From the NCBI GenBank assembly GCA_002256345.1, contig NKIY01000006.1, positions 124,001 to 188,000 of the forward strand: DNA of 64,000 bases, read 5' to 3'. Origin of the DNA: Bradyrhizobiaceae bacterium PARB1. GTDB lineage: Bacteria; Pseudomonadota; Alphaproteobacteria; Rhizobiales; Xanthobacteraceae. Positions 9,434 through 18,887 of the stretch are shown piece by piece; the first letter of the stretch is position 1, and every line of letters starts with the position of its first letter. The notes beneath the pieces were generated by a model. It searched no databases. It was not told the origin of the DNA and saw only the letters and a list, made by a program, of their open reading frames with translations. The position numbers and the translations under genes were made by a program.

Positions 9434-10492
9434 ATGGAGTTCTCTGTGCCGATTGCGGGCAAAACAGTCGGAAAATTGCAGGTGATCATCACCAACCTGC
9501 ATTGGCGCTATTCCGGTGTGACGGCAACCAACCGCATGGTGGCGCCGAAACTCGATGCCATGATTGAGGCCGCGTGGCTGGGTACCGATGCGCCCGATGG
9601 CATCCGGCGCATGGGCTTTGGCGAGTTGCTGACATTGTGGATGCGACGAACCCCGGTCGTTTGGCATGCGCGGCGCAACAACGAGATGATCGTCGGTGTT
9701 CTTCTCCGTGCGCTCGGTTGGCCGCTGAAACTGCTCTTCACCTCAGCCGCACAGCGGCATCACAGCTGGATCACCCGCTGGCTGATCCGCCGCATGGATG
9801 CGATCATCGCGACGTCGGACGCATCGGCGTCCTATCTCAAGCGCGAGGCGACCGTGGTGACGCATGGCGTTGACACGAATCGCTATGCGCCGCCGACCGA
9901 TCGCGCGGCGGCCTTTGCTGAAGGCCAGCTGCCGGGACGCTATGCGATCGGCTGCTTCGGCCGCGTGCGCACGCAGAAGGGCACCGATCTGTTCGTCGAT
10001 GCCATGTGCGTGCTGCTGCCGCGTTATCCGGATTTCAGTGCCGTCATTGTCGGTGCTATCAAGCCGGACCAGATCGGTTTCGCCAGTGAGCTGCGCAGGA
10101 AGATCGCCGCCGCCGGTCTGCAGGATCGCATCGTCATCACCGGCGAATTGCCGATCGAGGAGGTTGAGCGCTGGTATCGCCGTTTGACGGTCTATGCGTT
10201 CACTTCGCGGAACGAGGGTTTTGGGCTCACGCTCATCGAGGCGATGTCGGTCGGCGCTGCGCTCGTCGCGACGCGGGCTGGCGCTGCCGAGATCGCGGTG
10301 GACGATGGCGTCACCGGAACGCTGGTGCCGACCGGCGATGCGAAGGCATTGGCAGATGCGATCGAGCCGCTGATGCGCGATCCGGAAGCTGCACACGCCA
10401 TGGGCGTGCGAGGGCGGCAACGTGTGCTTGATAAATTCAGCCTCGACGCCGAGGCGCGCAACATTGCTGCGGTTTATCGCAGGCTCGTCTGA
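9434..10492 (+). CDS. GT4-family glycosyltransferase
   Basis: A GT-B fold glycosyltransferase of about 352 residues, probably an inner-membrane-associated enzyme of lipopolysaccharide core or polysaccharide assembly. Visible are the N-terminal IITNLHWRYSGVTATNR, the domain-2 start GCFGRVRTQKGTDLFVDA, ITGELPIEEVERWYRR, and the donor-binding E-x7-E motif in NEGFGLTLIEAMSVGAALVAT. It may begin at the ATG on 9401, but 9434 fits the domain better; both have weak ribosome binding sites. Its 3' end overlaps the convergent gmhB-like gene by 19 bases. Donor and acceptor are not determinable. Confidence 0.88.
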   Translation: MEFSVPIAGKTVGKLQVIITNLHWRYSGVTATNRMVAPKLDAMIEAAWLGTDAPDGIRRMGFGELLTLWMRRTPVVWHARRNNEMIVGVLLRALGWPLKLLFTSAAQRHHSWITRWLIRRMDAIIATSDASASYLKREATVVTHGVDTNRYAPPTDRAAAFAEGQLPGRYAIGCFGRVRTQKGTDLFVDAMCVLLPRYPDFSAVIVGAIKPDQIGFASELRRKIAAAGLQDRIVITGELPIEEVERWYRRLTVYAFTSRNEGFGLTLIEAMSVGAALVATRAGAAEIAVDDGVTGTLVPTGDAKALADAIEPLMRDPEAAHAMGVRGRQRVLDKFSLDAEARNIAAVYRRLV

Positions 10493-11007
10493 CCTTTCAG
10501 GATATCCGCCACGAAGGCATCGAGATCGCCGCCGGCAAACAGGTAGCCGGGAAGATGCGCGGCGGTCGCCGCTTCGATATCGCTGTCGCGGTCGCCGATG
10601 ACGAAGCTGCCTTCGGGTATGACCGCCCAGTGTTGCATGAGGTCGAGGATCATGCCGGGCTTCGGTTTGCGCCAGGGATGATCTTCCAGATACCCCTCGA
10701 CGATCCCGCTCGGATGATGCGGGCAGTAGCGGACGTCGTCGATAACAGCGCCTTTCCTGGCGAGTTCTTTCCGCATCCAGTCGAGCAGCTCGTTGAGTTC
10801 GGCCTCGGTGAAATAGCCACGCGCGACACCGGACTGGTTGGTGAAGACGAAGACGTGATAGCCGGCCTCGTTGAGCCGCTTCACCGCCTTCGCGGCATTC
10901 GGCATCCAGCGGATTTTCTCTGGGTGTCCGACATAGTTGTCGTCGTAATTCAGCACGCCATCGCGATCGAGAAAGGCGGCAGGCTTGTGTTGCTTGATCG
11001 ACGTCAT
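10474..11007 (-). CDS. gmhB: D-glycero-beta-D-manno-heptose 1,7-bisphosphate 7-phosphatase-like HAD protein
   Basis: A 177-residue HAD-superfamily phosphatase. Motif I is FLDRDGVLN with the nucleophile and acid aspartates, motif II is FVFTNQSG, motif III is RKPKPGM and motif IV is IGDRDSDIEAA. The family removes the 7-phosphate of heptose bisphosphate in ADP-heptose synthesis. The zinc loop is unusual: CPHHP is present, but the second cysteine pair that normally precedes RKP is replaced by a longer cysteine-free insert. The start ATG overlaps the stop of the heptosyltransferase gene (ATGA), so the two are translationally coupled. Neighbouring hldD and hldE support the assignment. Confidence 0.88.
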   Translation of the reverse strand: MTSIKQHKPAAFLDRDGVLNYDDNYVGHPEKIRWMPNAAKAVKRLNEAGYHVFVFTNQSGVARGYFTEAELNELLDWMRKELARKGAVIDDVRYCPHHPSGIVEGYLEDHPWRKPKPGMILDLMQHWAVIPEGSFVIGDRDSDIEAATAAHLPGYLFAGGDLDAFVADILKGQTSLR

Positions 11008-12077
11008 GAGGACACGCCGACGGCTTCGGCTTTTGCCATAATAGTCTGGATGATGTCGGCGACATCGGCTGCCGGGATGTCGCGCATGCAGGCGTGATTG
11101 TTCTGGTGGCAGACCGGCGTATGGCAGGGCTGGCACGGCACGTCGGTCCTGGTCTGCACGGTGGCGGCGAGGGGATTGAGCGGCCCCCAAAGATGCGGGC
11201 TGGTGGGGCCGAAAATGCCGACGGTCGGCGTGCCCACCGCGGCGGCGATGTGCATCAGGCCGGAATCGTTGGCGACGGCGACTTGGGCGGCTGCCATGCC
11301 GATCACGCCGTTACGCAGATCGTTCGTGGTGAGGTCGCGTGCCCGTGGACCGGCCGCGGCGACAATCTCGTTGGCAAGATCCTTCTCGCCGGGGCCGCCG
11401 ATCACCCAGACGTCATAACCGCGCTCTACCAGCAGCTTCGCCGCCTCGGGATAATAGGTCCAGCGCTTGGACGAGCCGACCGAGCCGGGGCCGAGGGCCA
11501 CGGCAGGGCCGGTGCCGAGTCCATTGGCCTGTCGCCAGCGGGCGATCTCGTCGGCGGGAACGCGAAAATCCGGAACGGGCCACTCGGCTGGCAATTCGGT
11601 GCCCGGCGGCAGCGCCAGCGCGCATTTGCGGTCGATCATGCGCGTGAGTTTCTTTTCGCCCCAGCGCCAGTCATTGAGCAGGCCGAAGCGGACCTCGCCG
11701 ACGAAGCCGATGCGTTCAGGAATGCCCGCGAGGGCCGGGGCGAGGGCGGATTTCCACGTCCGCGGCATGATCAGGGCGGTGCCATAATGGCGCTCGCGCA
11801 TCAGCGCGGCGAGTTCCCATTGCTTTGCCAGCGCCAGACGGCTGCGTGGCAGGTCCCAGACGATCCCGGAACGGACGCCGGGCATGTAATCCACCAGCGG
11901 CGCCACCAGCTTGGTCACGAGAAGGTCGATCGGCCGGTTCGGCCAGCGCTGTTTCAATACCCGCACCACCGTATGGCCGCGGACGAAGTCGCCGATCCAC
12001 ATATAGGGCACGATCAGGATCGGGCGGGTATCCGCCGCATCCACTGTCACACCCGGATATGGGGTATTTTGGATCAT
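11004..12077 (-). CDS. waaF: Lipopolysaccharide heptosyltransferase, GT9 family (WaaF-like)
   Basis: A 357-residue GT9 enzyme that adds heptose from ADP-heptose to the inner core. Seen are ILIVPYMWIGDFVRGHTVVRVLK at the N-terminus, MPRTWKSALAPALAGIPERIGF, VALGPGSVGSSKRWTYYPEAAKLL, NDSGLMHIAAAVGTPTVGIFGPTSPHLWGPL, and the cysteine-rich tail CQPCHTPVCHQNNHACM typical of heptosyltransferase II. It is the first gene of a two-gene minus-strand unit with the gmhB-like gene and is divergent from hldD. About 180 bases lie between the two starts. Confidence 0.92.
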   Translation of the reverse strand: MIQNTPYPGVTVDAADTRPILIVPYMWIGDFVRGHTVVRVLKQRWPNRPIDLLVTKLVAPLVDYMPGVRSGIVWDLPRSRLALAKQWELAALMRERHYGTALIMPRTWKSALAPALAGIPERIGFVGEVRFGLLNDWRWGEKKLTRMIDRKCALALPPGTELPAEWPVPDFRVPADEIARWRQANGLGTGPAVALGPGSVGSSKRWTYYPEAAKLLVERGYDVWVIGGPGEKDLANEIVAAAGPRARDLTTNDLRNGVIGMAAAQVAVANDSGLMHIAAAVGTPTVGIFGPTSPHLWGPLNPLAATVQTRTDVPCQPCHTPVCHQNNHACMRDIPAADVADIIQTIMAKAEAVGVSS

Positions 12078-12257
12078 GGTTTCAAAGACTTCGCATATGG
12101 CTTAAGGCAGTCGGTAGCCGGTCCGCCCGGGTCAGACAAGCGGTTTGGAAATGTGTCCGATGATGTCCCCACCGGGTTTATGACATCCGGCCGCCCAAGT
12201 TGCCTGCCGGGCGGGACTGGGGCAAAGGTGGCAGCGCAAGATACGAATGGGGATTTC

Positions 12258-13238
12258 ATGCTGCTGGTGACCGGAGGGGCCGGTTTTATCGGATCGAACG
12301 TGGTTGCGGCGCTGAATGACGCTGGCCGCGCCGATGTCGTCGTGTCCGATTTTCTTGGTCATGACGGCAAATGGCGGAACCTGGCCAAGCGGCAGCTCGC
12401 CGATGTGGTCCCACCCGGCGAGCTGATGGAGTGGCTGAAGGGCCGCCGGCTCGACGCCGTCATCCACATGGGTGCGATCTCCGAAACCACGGCGACCGAT
12501 GGCGATTTGGTCATCGAGACCAATTTCCGCCTTTCCATGCGGCTGCTCGACTGGTGCACCAGCCATGGCGTGCCGCTGATCTATGCGTCGTCGGCGGCGA
12601 CCTATGGCGACGGCGGACAGGGGTTCCGCGACGCCGACACCGTGCCCGAGCTGAAAATGCTGCGGCCGATGAACCTCTACGGCTGGAGCAAGCATCTGTT
12701 CGACCTCGCAGTGGCCGAGCGCGTCGCCCGGGGCGAGCCGATGCCGCCGCAATGGGTGGGACTGAAGTTTTTCAATGTGTTCGGTCCGAATGAATATCAC
12801 AAGGGCGGCATGATGAGCGTGCTGACCCGGCGTTTCGACGACATCAAGGGTGGGCGCGGCATTCAGCTGTTCAAGTCGCATCGCGAGGGCATTGCTGATG
12901 GCGACCAGCGCCGCGACTTCATTTACGTGGAGGATGTTGTCCGCGTCGTCATGTGGCTGCTGGCGACGCCCCGTGTCAGCGGCATCTACAATGTCGGCAC
13001 CGGCACGGCGCGCAGCTTCAAGGATCTGATGCTGGCCGCCTATGCGGCGCTCGGCGCCGCGCCGGAGATCGATTATATCGATATGCCGCAGCAGATTCGC
13101 GGCAGTTATCAATACTTCACGCAAAGCGAAGCCGACCGGCTGCGCGCCGCCGGCTACAATGGCGGCTTCACCCGCCTGGAGGATGCGGTGATGCATTACG
13201 TGACGCACTATCTCGATACGCCCGATCGTTTTCGCTGA
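12258..13238 (+). CDS. hldD: ADP-L-glycero-D-manno-heptose 6-epimerase
   Basis: Last enzyme of ADP-heptose synthesis, epimerising C6 of the heptose. The 326-residue extended SDR shows TGGAGFIGSNVVAAL, IHMGAISETTATDGD, YASSAATYGDG, catalytic YGWSKHLFD, and KFFNVFGPNEYHKGGMMSV, which is specific to RfaD/HldD. The open frame runs back to 11094, but that part is antisense to waaF. The ATG at 12258 has GGGGA 7 bases upstream. hldE follows after 18 bases, so the two are an operon. Confidence 0.95.
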   Translation: MLLVTGGAGFIGSNVVAALNDAGRADVVVSDFLGHDGKWRNLAKRQLADVVPPGELMEWLKGRRLDAVIHMGAISETTATDGDLVIETNFRLSMRLLDWCTSHGVPLIYASSAATYGDGGQGFRDADTVPELKMLRPMNLYGWSKHLFDLAVAERVARGEPMPPQWVGLKFFNVFGPNEYHKGGMMSVLTRRFDDIKGGRGIQLFKSHREGIADGDQRRDFIYVEDVVRVVMWLLATPRVSGIYNVGTGTARSFKDLMLAAYAALGAAPEIDYIDMPQQIRGSYQYFTQSEADRLRAAGYNGGFTRLEDAVMHYVTHYLDTPDRFR

Positions 13239-13256
13239 CGCCCAGGTTCTCGTGTG

Positions 13257-14723
13257 ATGTTCGACTTTGACGCTCTGTCCCATGCGTTTCCGAAGCAGAC
13301 CGTGCTCTGCGTCGGCGATCTCATGCTGGACGAATTCGTCTATGGCGAGGTGTCGCGGATTTCCCCGGAAGCGCCGGCGCCGGTGATTGCCGCGCAGCGC
13401 AGCGAAATCGTGGTCGGCGGCGCCGGCAATGTGGCGCGCAATATCGCGGCGCTGGGTGCAAAGTGCATTTTCGTTGGTTTGATCGGCGCGGACGATGCGG
13501 CGGAGACTCTGAAGCGGCATCTCGCGCAAGAGAGCGGCATCGAGGCGCTATTGGTGACCGATGCGTCGCGGCCGACTACGCGAAAAGTGCGTTTCGTCTC
13601 TGAACATTTCTCCACGCATATGCTGCGCGCCGATTGGGAACTGGCGGCGCCGGCAGCGGCCGAGGTCGAGAAGCAGCTACTCGACGCCATTCTCCCGCAG
13701 ATCGCGCGTGCCGACATCGTGCTGCTATCGGACTATGCCAAGGGCGTGCTGACCGCGCGGGTGATCCGCAACGTGATCGACGCGTCGAAGGCACTCGGCA
13801 AACGCGTGATCGTCGATCCGAAGAGCGCGAATTTTGCCATCTATCGCGGCGCGACGCTGCTGACGCCGAATCGCAAGGAATTTGCCGAGGCGACACGCAG
13901 CCGCGCCGATACCGATATCAATGTTATGGCAGCTCAGGAGGCGATGATCCTCGCCGATTGCACGGCCATGCTGGTGACCCAGAGCGAACATGGCATGACG
14001 CTGGTGGCGCGCGATGGCGATGCCATCCATGTGCCGGCCCTGCCGGTGAAGGTGCGCGACGTTTCCGGAGCCGGAGACACCGTCGCAGCGATGCTCGCCG
14101 TGGCGCTCGCCACCGATGCGGATTGGGAGGCGGTGCTCCGTCTCGCCTCCGCAGCTGCGGCCGTAGCCGTTGGCAAGAAGGGGACGGCGGTGGTTCTGCC
14201 TCAGGAACTGCGCCGCAAGATGCTGCCGGATGCGACGCTGGCAGCTGAAGACAAGATTGTCGCTGCTGGCGATCTCGCTGTCCGCCTCGGTGGCTGGCGT
14301 CACGAACAGTTGCGGATCGGTTTCACAAATGGCTGTTTCGACATCCTGCATCCCGGCCATGTAAAGGTGCTCACCGCAGCGCGTGCGACCTGCGACCGCC
14401 TTATCGTCGGTCTCAACAGCGACGCTTCGGTCAAGCGCCTCAAAGGGCCGGACCGTCCCGTCCAGAACGAGCGGGCCCGCGCCGAAGTGCTGGCTGCGCT
14501 TGAGGCAGTGGATCTCGTCGTGATCTTCGAGGAGGACACGCCGATCAAGCTGATCGAGGCGATTTTGCCCTCGACGCTGGTGAAGGGCGGTGACTACACC
14601 CGCGAACAGGTCGTGGGTCACGAGATCGTCGCGGCGCATGGCGGCGAAGTTGTCATCGTCAATATCCTGCAGGGACACAGCACGACATCGCTGGTCGCGC
14701 GCGCGCGTAGCGGGCAGTCATGA
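13257..14723 (+). CDS. hldE: Bifunctional heptose 7-phosphate kinase / heptose 1-phosphate adenylyltransferase
   Basis: A two-domain enzyme of 488 residues. Domain 1 (about 1-320) is a PfkB-type kinase with [31 protein letters not shown] and the catalytic [14 protein letters not shown]. Domain 2 (from about 350) is a cytidylyltransferase-fold adenylyltransferase with [17 protein letters not shown] (the HxGH motif). Together they carry heptose 7-phosphate to ADP-heptose, with GmhB acting between. A GTG at 13254 directly before the ATG is an alternative start. The stop overlaps the next gene's ATG (ATGA). gmhA, the first enzyme of the pathway, is not in this window. Confidence 0.95.
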   Translation: MFDFDALSHAFPKQTVLCVGDLMLDEFVYGEVSRISPEAPAPVIAAQRSEIVVGGAGNVARNIAALGAKCIFVGLIGADDAAETLKRHLAQESGIEALLVTDASRPTTRKVRFVSEHFSTHMLRADWELAAPAAAEVEKQLLDAILPQIARADIVLLSDYAKGVLTARVIRNVIDASKALGKRVIVDPKSANFAIYRGATLLTPNRKEFAEATRSRADTDINVMAAQEAMILADCTAMLVTQSEHGMTLVARDGDAIHVPALPVKVRDVSGAGDTVAAMLAVALATDADWEAVLRLASAAAAVAVGKKGTAVVLPQELRRKMLPDATLAAEDKIVAAGDLAVRLGGWRHEQLRIGFTNGCFDILHPGHVKVLTAARATCDRLIVGLNSDASVKRLKGPDRPVQNERARAEVLAALEAVDLVVIFEEDTPIKLIEAILPSTLVKGGDYTREQVVGHEIVAAHGGEVVIVNILQGHSTTSLVARARSGQS

Positions 14724-16630
14724 CGCGGATTTCAAATTTCACCATCCGCAACTGGGTCATTGCGGTCCACGACGCCATTGTCACCGCCGCGGCGGTCGTG
14801 CTGGCATTCGTGCTGCGCTTCGATGGTGAAAATCTGCTGGATCGCCTGCCGTTGCTGCTGACGATCCTGCCTTACTTCATCATCTTCAGCTTTCTCGTCT
14901 GTTACGTCTTTGACCTGACGACGACGAAATGGCGCTTCATCTCGCTGCCGGATCTGCTCAACATCATCAAGGCCTCGACGGTTTTGACCGGCGCGCTGCT
15001 GGTGCTCGACTACATCTTTCTGGCGCCGAACGTCTACGGGACCTTTTTTCTCGGCAAGACCACGATCATCATCTACTGGTTTCTCGAGATATTCTTTCTG
15101 AGCGGCTCACGGCTGGCCTACCGCTACTTCCGCTATTCGCGCACCCGCAACAAGGCTCGTGCAACCGACGCTGCGCCCGCTCTCCTGATCGGCCGCGCTG
15201 CCGATGCGGAAGTGTTCCTCCGTGGCATCGAAAGCGGCGCCGTGAAGCGAATGTGGCCGGTTGGCATTCTCTCCCCGGCGATGTCGGACCGTGGACAGAC
15301 GATTCGCGGCGTGCCGGTGCTCGGCGGTCTCGACGATCTCGGCAATGTCATCGATGACTTCAAGCACCGACAGCGCTCGATCGAGCGGGTGGTGATGACG
15401 CCCTCGGCCTTCGAGGACGAAGCGCATCCGGAAGCGATCCTGATGCGGGCACGCAAGCTCGGCCTCACCGTGAGCCGGATTCCGACGCTGGAAGAAAGCC
15501 GCGACACGCCGCAACTGGCGCCGGTGGCGGTGGAAGATCTGCTGCTGCGGCCGAGCGTGAAGATCGATTATGCGCGCCTGGAGAATTTCGTGCGTGGCAA
15601 GGCGGTGGTGGTCACCGGCGGCGGCGGCTCGATCGGCTTCGAGATCTGCGACCGGGTCATCACCTTCGGCGCGACGCGGCTCCTGATCATTGAAAATTCG
15701 GAGCCGGCGCTGCATGGGGCGACGGAAAAGCTAGCCGGCAAAGTGTCGAATGCCGCCATTCAGGGGCACATTGCTGATATTCGCGACCGTGAGCGCATCC
15801 AGCAGCTCTTGCAGGGCTTCAAGCCTGACGTTGTGTTCCACGCAGCGGCACTGAAGCATGTACCGATCCTCGAGCGCGACTGGGGCGAGGGCGTCAAGAC
15901 CAACATCTTCGGTTCGGTGAACGTCGCCGACGCTGCGCTGGCCTCAGGCGCCGAGGCGATGGTGATGATCTCCACCGACAAGGCCATCGAGCCGGTCTCC
16001 ATGCTCGGTCTCACCAAGCGTTTTGCCGAGATGTATTGCCAGGCGCTCGATGGCGATGTCGCTGCCACCGCCACGGGCAAGCCGCGGATGCGGCTGATTT
16101 CGGTGCGGTTCGGCAACGTGCTGGCGTCGAACGGTTCTGTGGTGCCGAAGTTCAAGGCGCAGATCGAGGCCGGTGGTCCGGTGACCGTGACGCATCCGGA
16201 TATGGTGCGCTATTTCATGACCATCCGCGAAGCTTGCGATCTGGTGGTCACCGCCGCAACCCATGCCATGAATGCGCAGCATTCCGATGCGTCTGTCTAT
16301 GTGCTCAGCATGGGGCAGCCGGTGAAGATCGTCGATCTCGCCGATCGCATGATTCGGCTCTCCGGCTTGCAGCCCGGATATGACATCGACATCGTGTTCA
16401 CCGGCGTGCGCCCAGGCGAGCGCATGCACGAAATTCTATTCGCCGATCAGGAGCCGACGGCCGAGATCGGCCTCGCTGGCATCATGGCCGCGAAGCCGAA
16501 GGAGCTGCCGCTGGACGTACTCAAGGCCTGGCTCGGTACTTTGCGTAAGGCGATCGATGCTAATCAGCATGAGGTCGTGGTGGCGATATTGAAGGACGCG
16601 GTGCCGGAATATCGCGTCCCCGCAGAATAA
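14720..16630 (+). CDS. Membrane-bound nucleotide-sugar 4,6-dehydratase, FlaA1/CapD/WbpM family
   Basis: A 636-residue protein. The N-terminal 130 residues hold about four hydrophobic membrane segments ([40 protein letters not shown]). A nucleotide-binding-like middle follows, then a C-terminal SDR dehydratase with [14 protein letters not shown] (near residue 297), [13 protein letters not shown] and [19 protein letters not shown]. Family members convert UDP-GlcNAc to the 4-keto-6-deoxy sugar that starts QuiNAc, FucNAc or bacillosamine synthesis. Translational coupling to hldE and the convergent WecA-like transferase 4 bases away suggest a role in O-antigen or repeat-unit initiation. Confidence 0.9.
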   Translation: MTRISNFTIRNWVIAVHDAIVTAAAVVLAFVLRFDGENLLDRLPLLLTILPYFIIFSFLVCYVFDLTTTKWRFISLPDLLNIIKASTVLTGALLVLDYIFLAPNVYGTFFLGKTTIIIYWFLEIFFLSGSRLAYRYFRYSRTRNKARATDAAPALLIGRAADAEVFLRGIESGAVKRMWPVGILSPAMSDRGQTIRGVPVLGGLDDLGNVIDDFKHRQRSIERVVMTPSAFEDEAHPEAILMRARKLGLTVSRIPTLEESRDTPQLAPVAVEDLLLRPSVKIDYARLENFVRGKAVVVTGGGGSIGFEICDRVITFGATRLLIIENSEPALHGATEKLAGKVSNAAIQGHIADIRDRERIQQLLQGFKPDVVFHAAALKHVPILERDWGEGVKTNIFGSVNVADAALASGAEAMVMISTDKAIEPVSMLGLTKRFAEMYCQALDGDVAATATGKPRMRLISVRFGNVLASNGSVVPKFKAQIEAGGPVTVTHPDMVRYFMTIREACDLVVTAATHAMNAQHSDASVYVLSMGQPVKIVDLADRMIRLSGLQPGYDIDIVFTGVRPGERMHEILFADQEPTAEIGLAGIMAAKPKELPLDVLKAWLGTLRKAIDANQHEVVVAILKDAVPEYRVPAE

Positions 16631-16634
16631 TGCT

Positions 16635-17645
16635 CTAGCGGTGCGGAGTTGCGAACCGCCGCAGCAATAGCGCTGTCGCGCCGAGGCCGGCGGTCAGCAA
16701 ACCGACACTGAGCGGCATCGACTTGAGATAGATCGACAACACCGCCAGCGTCGCGAGGATGAGGTTCAGCGCAAACACGTTGCGCACCACCTCGATCACG
16801 GTAAAGCCGTTATCGGTCGCGCGCTGGTAGAAATGCGAGCGATGGGCGAGCCAGAAGGGCTCTCGTCGCACAATTCGCCGCAGCAGAGTTACGGTCGCGT
16901 CGCAGAGATAGTACAGCGGTAGCAGGATCGCGGCGGCAACATGTCCGGCTAAAGCGAGCTGCAGTAAACACCAGGCGAGCAGGAGGCCGATAGGCAAGCT
17001 GCCGACGTCACCGAGAAACATCTTGGCGACCGGCCTGTTGAAGGGAGCGAATCCGAGCATGGCGCCGCAGAGGGCGGTGGCAATGAGAGCGGTCGGGAGC
17101 GGCAGCGCGCCGGCGAGGCTCATCAGCGCCAGCGACGCCGTGACGGGCACGACCTCGGCAACCGTGATCCAGTCGAGACCATCCATGAAGTTGGTGAGAT
17201 TGACGAACCACAGCGTGCCGACGAGCAGCGCCGCCCGTTCGAGCCATAGCGGCAGGACGGGGAAAATCTGCACATCGGCTGGCATCGCAGCGAGCGCTGC
17301 AGCGACGCACAGGGCTTGCAGCAGGAAACGCGGCGCGACGGGCAGTGGTCGCAGATCGTCCGCGGCGCCTACCGCTGCGATCACGATTGTCGCCGCGAAT
17401 AGCACCCAGAGGGTGCCGGTGATGGCCGTGAACCACGCGATTGCGAGGCACGCCACGAGCAAGGTCGTCGCGATGACTGCGATGCCGGCCCCTTGCGGTG
17501 TCGGCACCTTGTGCGACGAACGTGCGTTTGGCCGGGCCAATGCGTAGCGGATCAGCAGCGGGTGGATGGCCCGGATGCAAAGCGCGGAGAGGGCGGCGGC
17601 CGCGACCAGCGCGACGGGCAGGGCGATCAATTCGGTTGACGACAT
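16635..17645 (-). CDS. Undecaprenyl-phosphate sugar-phosphate transferase, MraY/WecA family
   Basis: A polytopic membrane protein of 336 residues with about ten hydrophobic segments. It carries the family's catalytic motifs: VGAADDLRPL (the magnesium-binding aspartates), LTNFMDGLDWI, KMFLGDVGSLPIGL and HRSHFYQRA. It transfers a sugar 1-phosphate from a UDP-sugar to undecaprenyl phosphate on the cytoplasmic face, beginning a polysaccharide repeat unit. It is convergent with the WbpM-type dehydratase, whose product may be its sugar. WbpL-like enzymes pair with WbpM in just this way in Pseudomonas. Confidence 0.88.
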   Translation of the reverse strand: MSSTELIALPVALVAAAALSALCIRAIHPLLIRYALARPNARSSHKVPTPQGAGIAVIATTLLVACLAIAWFTAITGTLWVLFAATIVIAAVGAADDLRPLPVAPRFLLQALCVAAALAAMPADVQIFPVLPLWLERAALLVGTLWFVNLTNFMDGLDWITVAEVVPVTASLALMSLAGALPLPTALIATALCGAMLGFAPFNRPVAKMFLGDVGSLPIGLLLAWCLLQLALAGHVAAAILLPLYYLCDATVTLLRRIVRREPFWLAHRSHFYQRATDNGFTVIEVVRNVFALNLILATLAVLSIYLKSMPLSVGLLTAGLGATALLLRRFATPHR

Positions 17646-17852
17646 CGGAATGACAAGGTGACGAAGTTTTCGGACGAGCTATGCATGACCGCCTTCTTAG
17701 CGGGTTTCTCCGGCATGGCCAGAAGGTGAAGTCGCGGTTCTGACGCAATCGGGTGCTGCGATACCTGACTGTTGCAGCATTCGCGGCTACATGGCTAATA
17801 GACTGCGGCTTGATGGGCTATGCAATGCGGCCCGCTCGGCAAATCTGGGGAC

Positions 17853-18854
17853 ATGATGTCTGAACCTTCCATCCTCGTGACCGGCGCTGCTGGATTCATC
17901 GGCTTTCACGTTGCACGTCAGTTGCTGGACGAAGGCCGTACCGTGGTCGGCCTCGACAGCGTCAATGACTATTATGATCCCGCCTTGAAAGAGGCCCGGC
18001 TGGCTCAACTTGAAGGCCGGCCCAATTTTACTTTCATCAAGGCCAATCTGGCGGATCGGGGAGCCCTGCTGGCGTTGATGGCCGAGCACAAGTTTCCGGT
18101 GGTGATCCATCTCGCAGCCCAGGCCGGCGTGCGCTACTCCATCGATAATCCGCATGCCTATGCCGATGCCAATCTCGAAGGCTTCCTGAATATCCTTGAG
18201 GGCTGCCGCCATAATGGCTGCAAACATCTGCTCTACGCGTCGTCGTCCTCGGTCTATGGCGCCAACAAGAAAAAGCCGTTCTCCGTCGGCGACCGGGTCG
18301 ATAATCCCATCAGCCTCTATGCCGCCACCAAGAAGGCGAACGAGTTGATGGCGCATTCCTACAGCCATCTCTATCGGCTGCCGACCACCGGTCTGCGGTT
18401 CTTCACCGTCTATGGGCCCTGGGGCAGGCCGGATATGGCGATCTTCCTGTTTACCAAGGCGATCATCGAGAAGGCGCCGATCAAGCTGTTCAATCATGGC
18501 GACATGCGGCGCGACTTTACTTATGTCGATGACGTCGTCGGCGTGATCGGCCGGCTGATCGACAATGTCCCCTCTGGTAGCAGCGACGAGGCGCCGGCGC
18601 GCATCTACAATGTTGGCAACCACAAGCCCGAACATCTGTCGCATGTGGTCGAGGTTCTTGAGAAGGAATTAGGACTGGAGGCGGTCAAGACCATGCTGCC
18701 GATGCAGCCGGGCGACGTGCCTGAAACCTTTGCGGATGTGGACGACTTGATGCGCGACGTTGGCTTCAAGCCGGATACCAGTATCGAGGACGGTATCAGG
18801 CAATTTGTGGCCTGGTATCGCGGCCATTACGGTAATCTTGGCGCAAGCCGCTAG
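17853..18854 (+). CDS. UDP-glucuronate 4-epimerase (NAD-dependent epimerase)
   Basis: An extended SDR of 333 residues that probably converts UDP-glucuronate to UDP-galacturonate for lipopolysaccharide core or capsule. It shows [60 protein letters not shown], catalytic YAATKKANE, and [15 protein letters not shown]. The NDYYD and GRPDMA runs are characteristic of the UDP-GlcA epimerase branch. Two in-frame ATGs (17853 and 17856) follow GGGGA at about 17847; either can be the start. manC follows after 33 bases. Confidence 0.92.
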   Translation: MMSEPSILVTGAAGFIGFHVARQLLDEGRTVVGLDSVNDYYDPALKEARLAQLEGRPNFTFIKANLADRGALLALMAEHKFPVVIHLAAQAGVRYSIDNPHAYADANLEGFLNILEGCRHNGCKHLLYASSSSVYGANKKKPFSVGDRVDNPISLYAATKKANELMAHSYSHLYRLPTTGLRFFTVYGPWGRPDMAIFLFTKAIIEKAPIKLFNHGDMRRDFTYVDDVVGVIGRLIDNVPSGSSDEAPARIYNVGNHKPEHLSHVVEVLEKELGLEAVKTMLPMQPGDVPETFADVDDLMRDVGFKPDTSIEDGIRQFVAWYRGHYGNLGASR

Positions 18855-18887
18855 AGCAGTCACGGGACGGAAGAGGTCGAGCAAGCG

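Noticed and set aside
11094-12257. N-terminal extension of hldD (total 714 codons)
   Set aside because: It is antisense to waaF, while a good ribosome binding site and the Rossmann motif mark the start at 12258.
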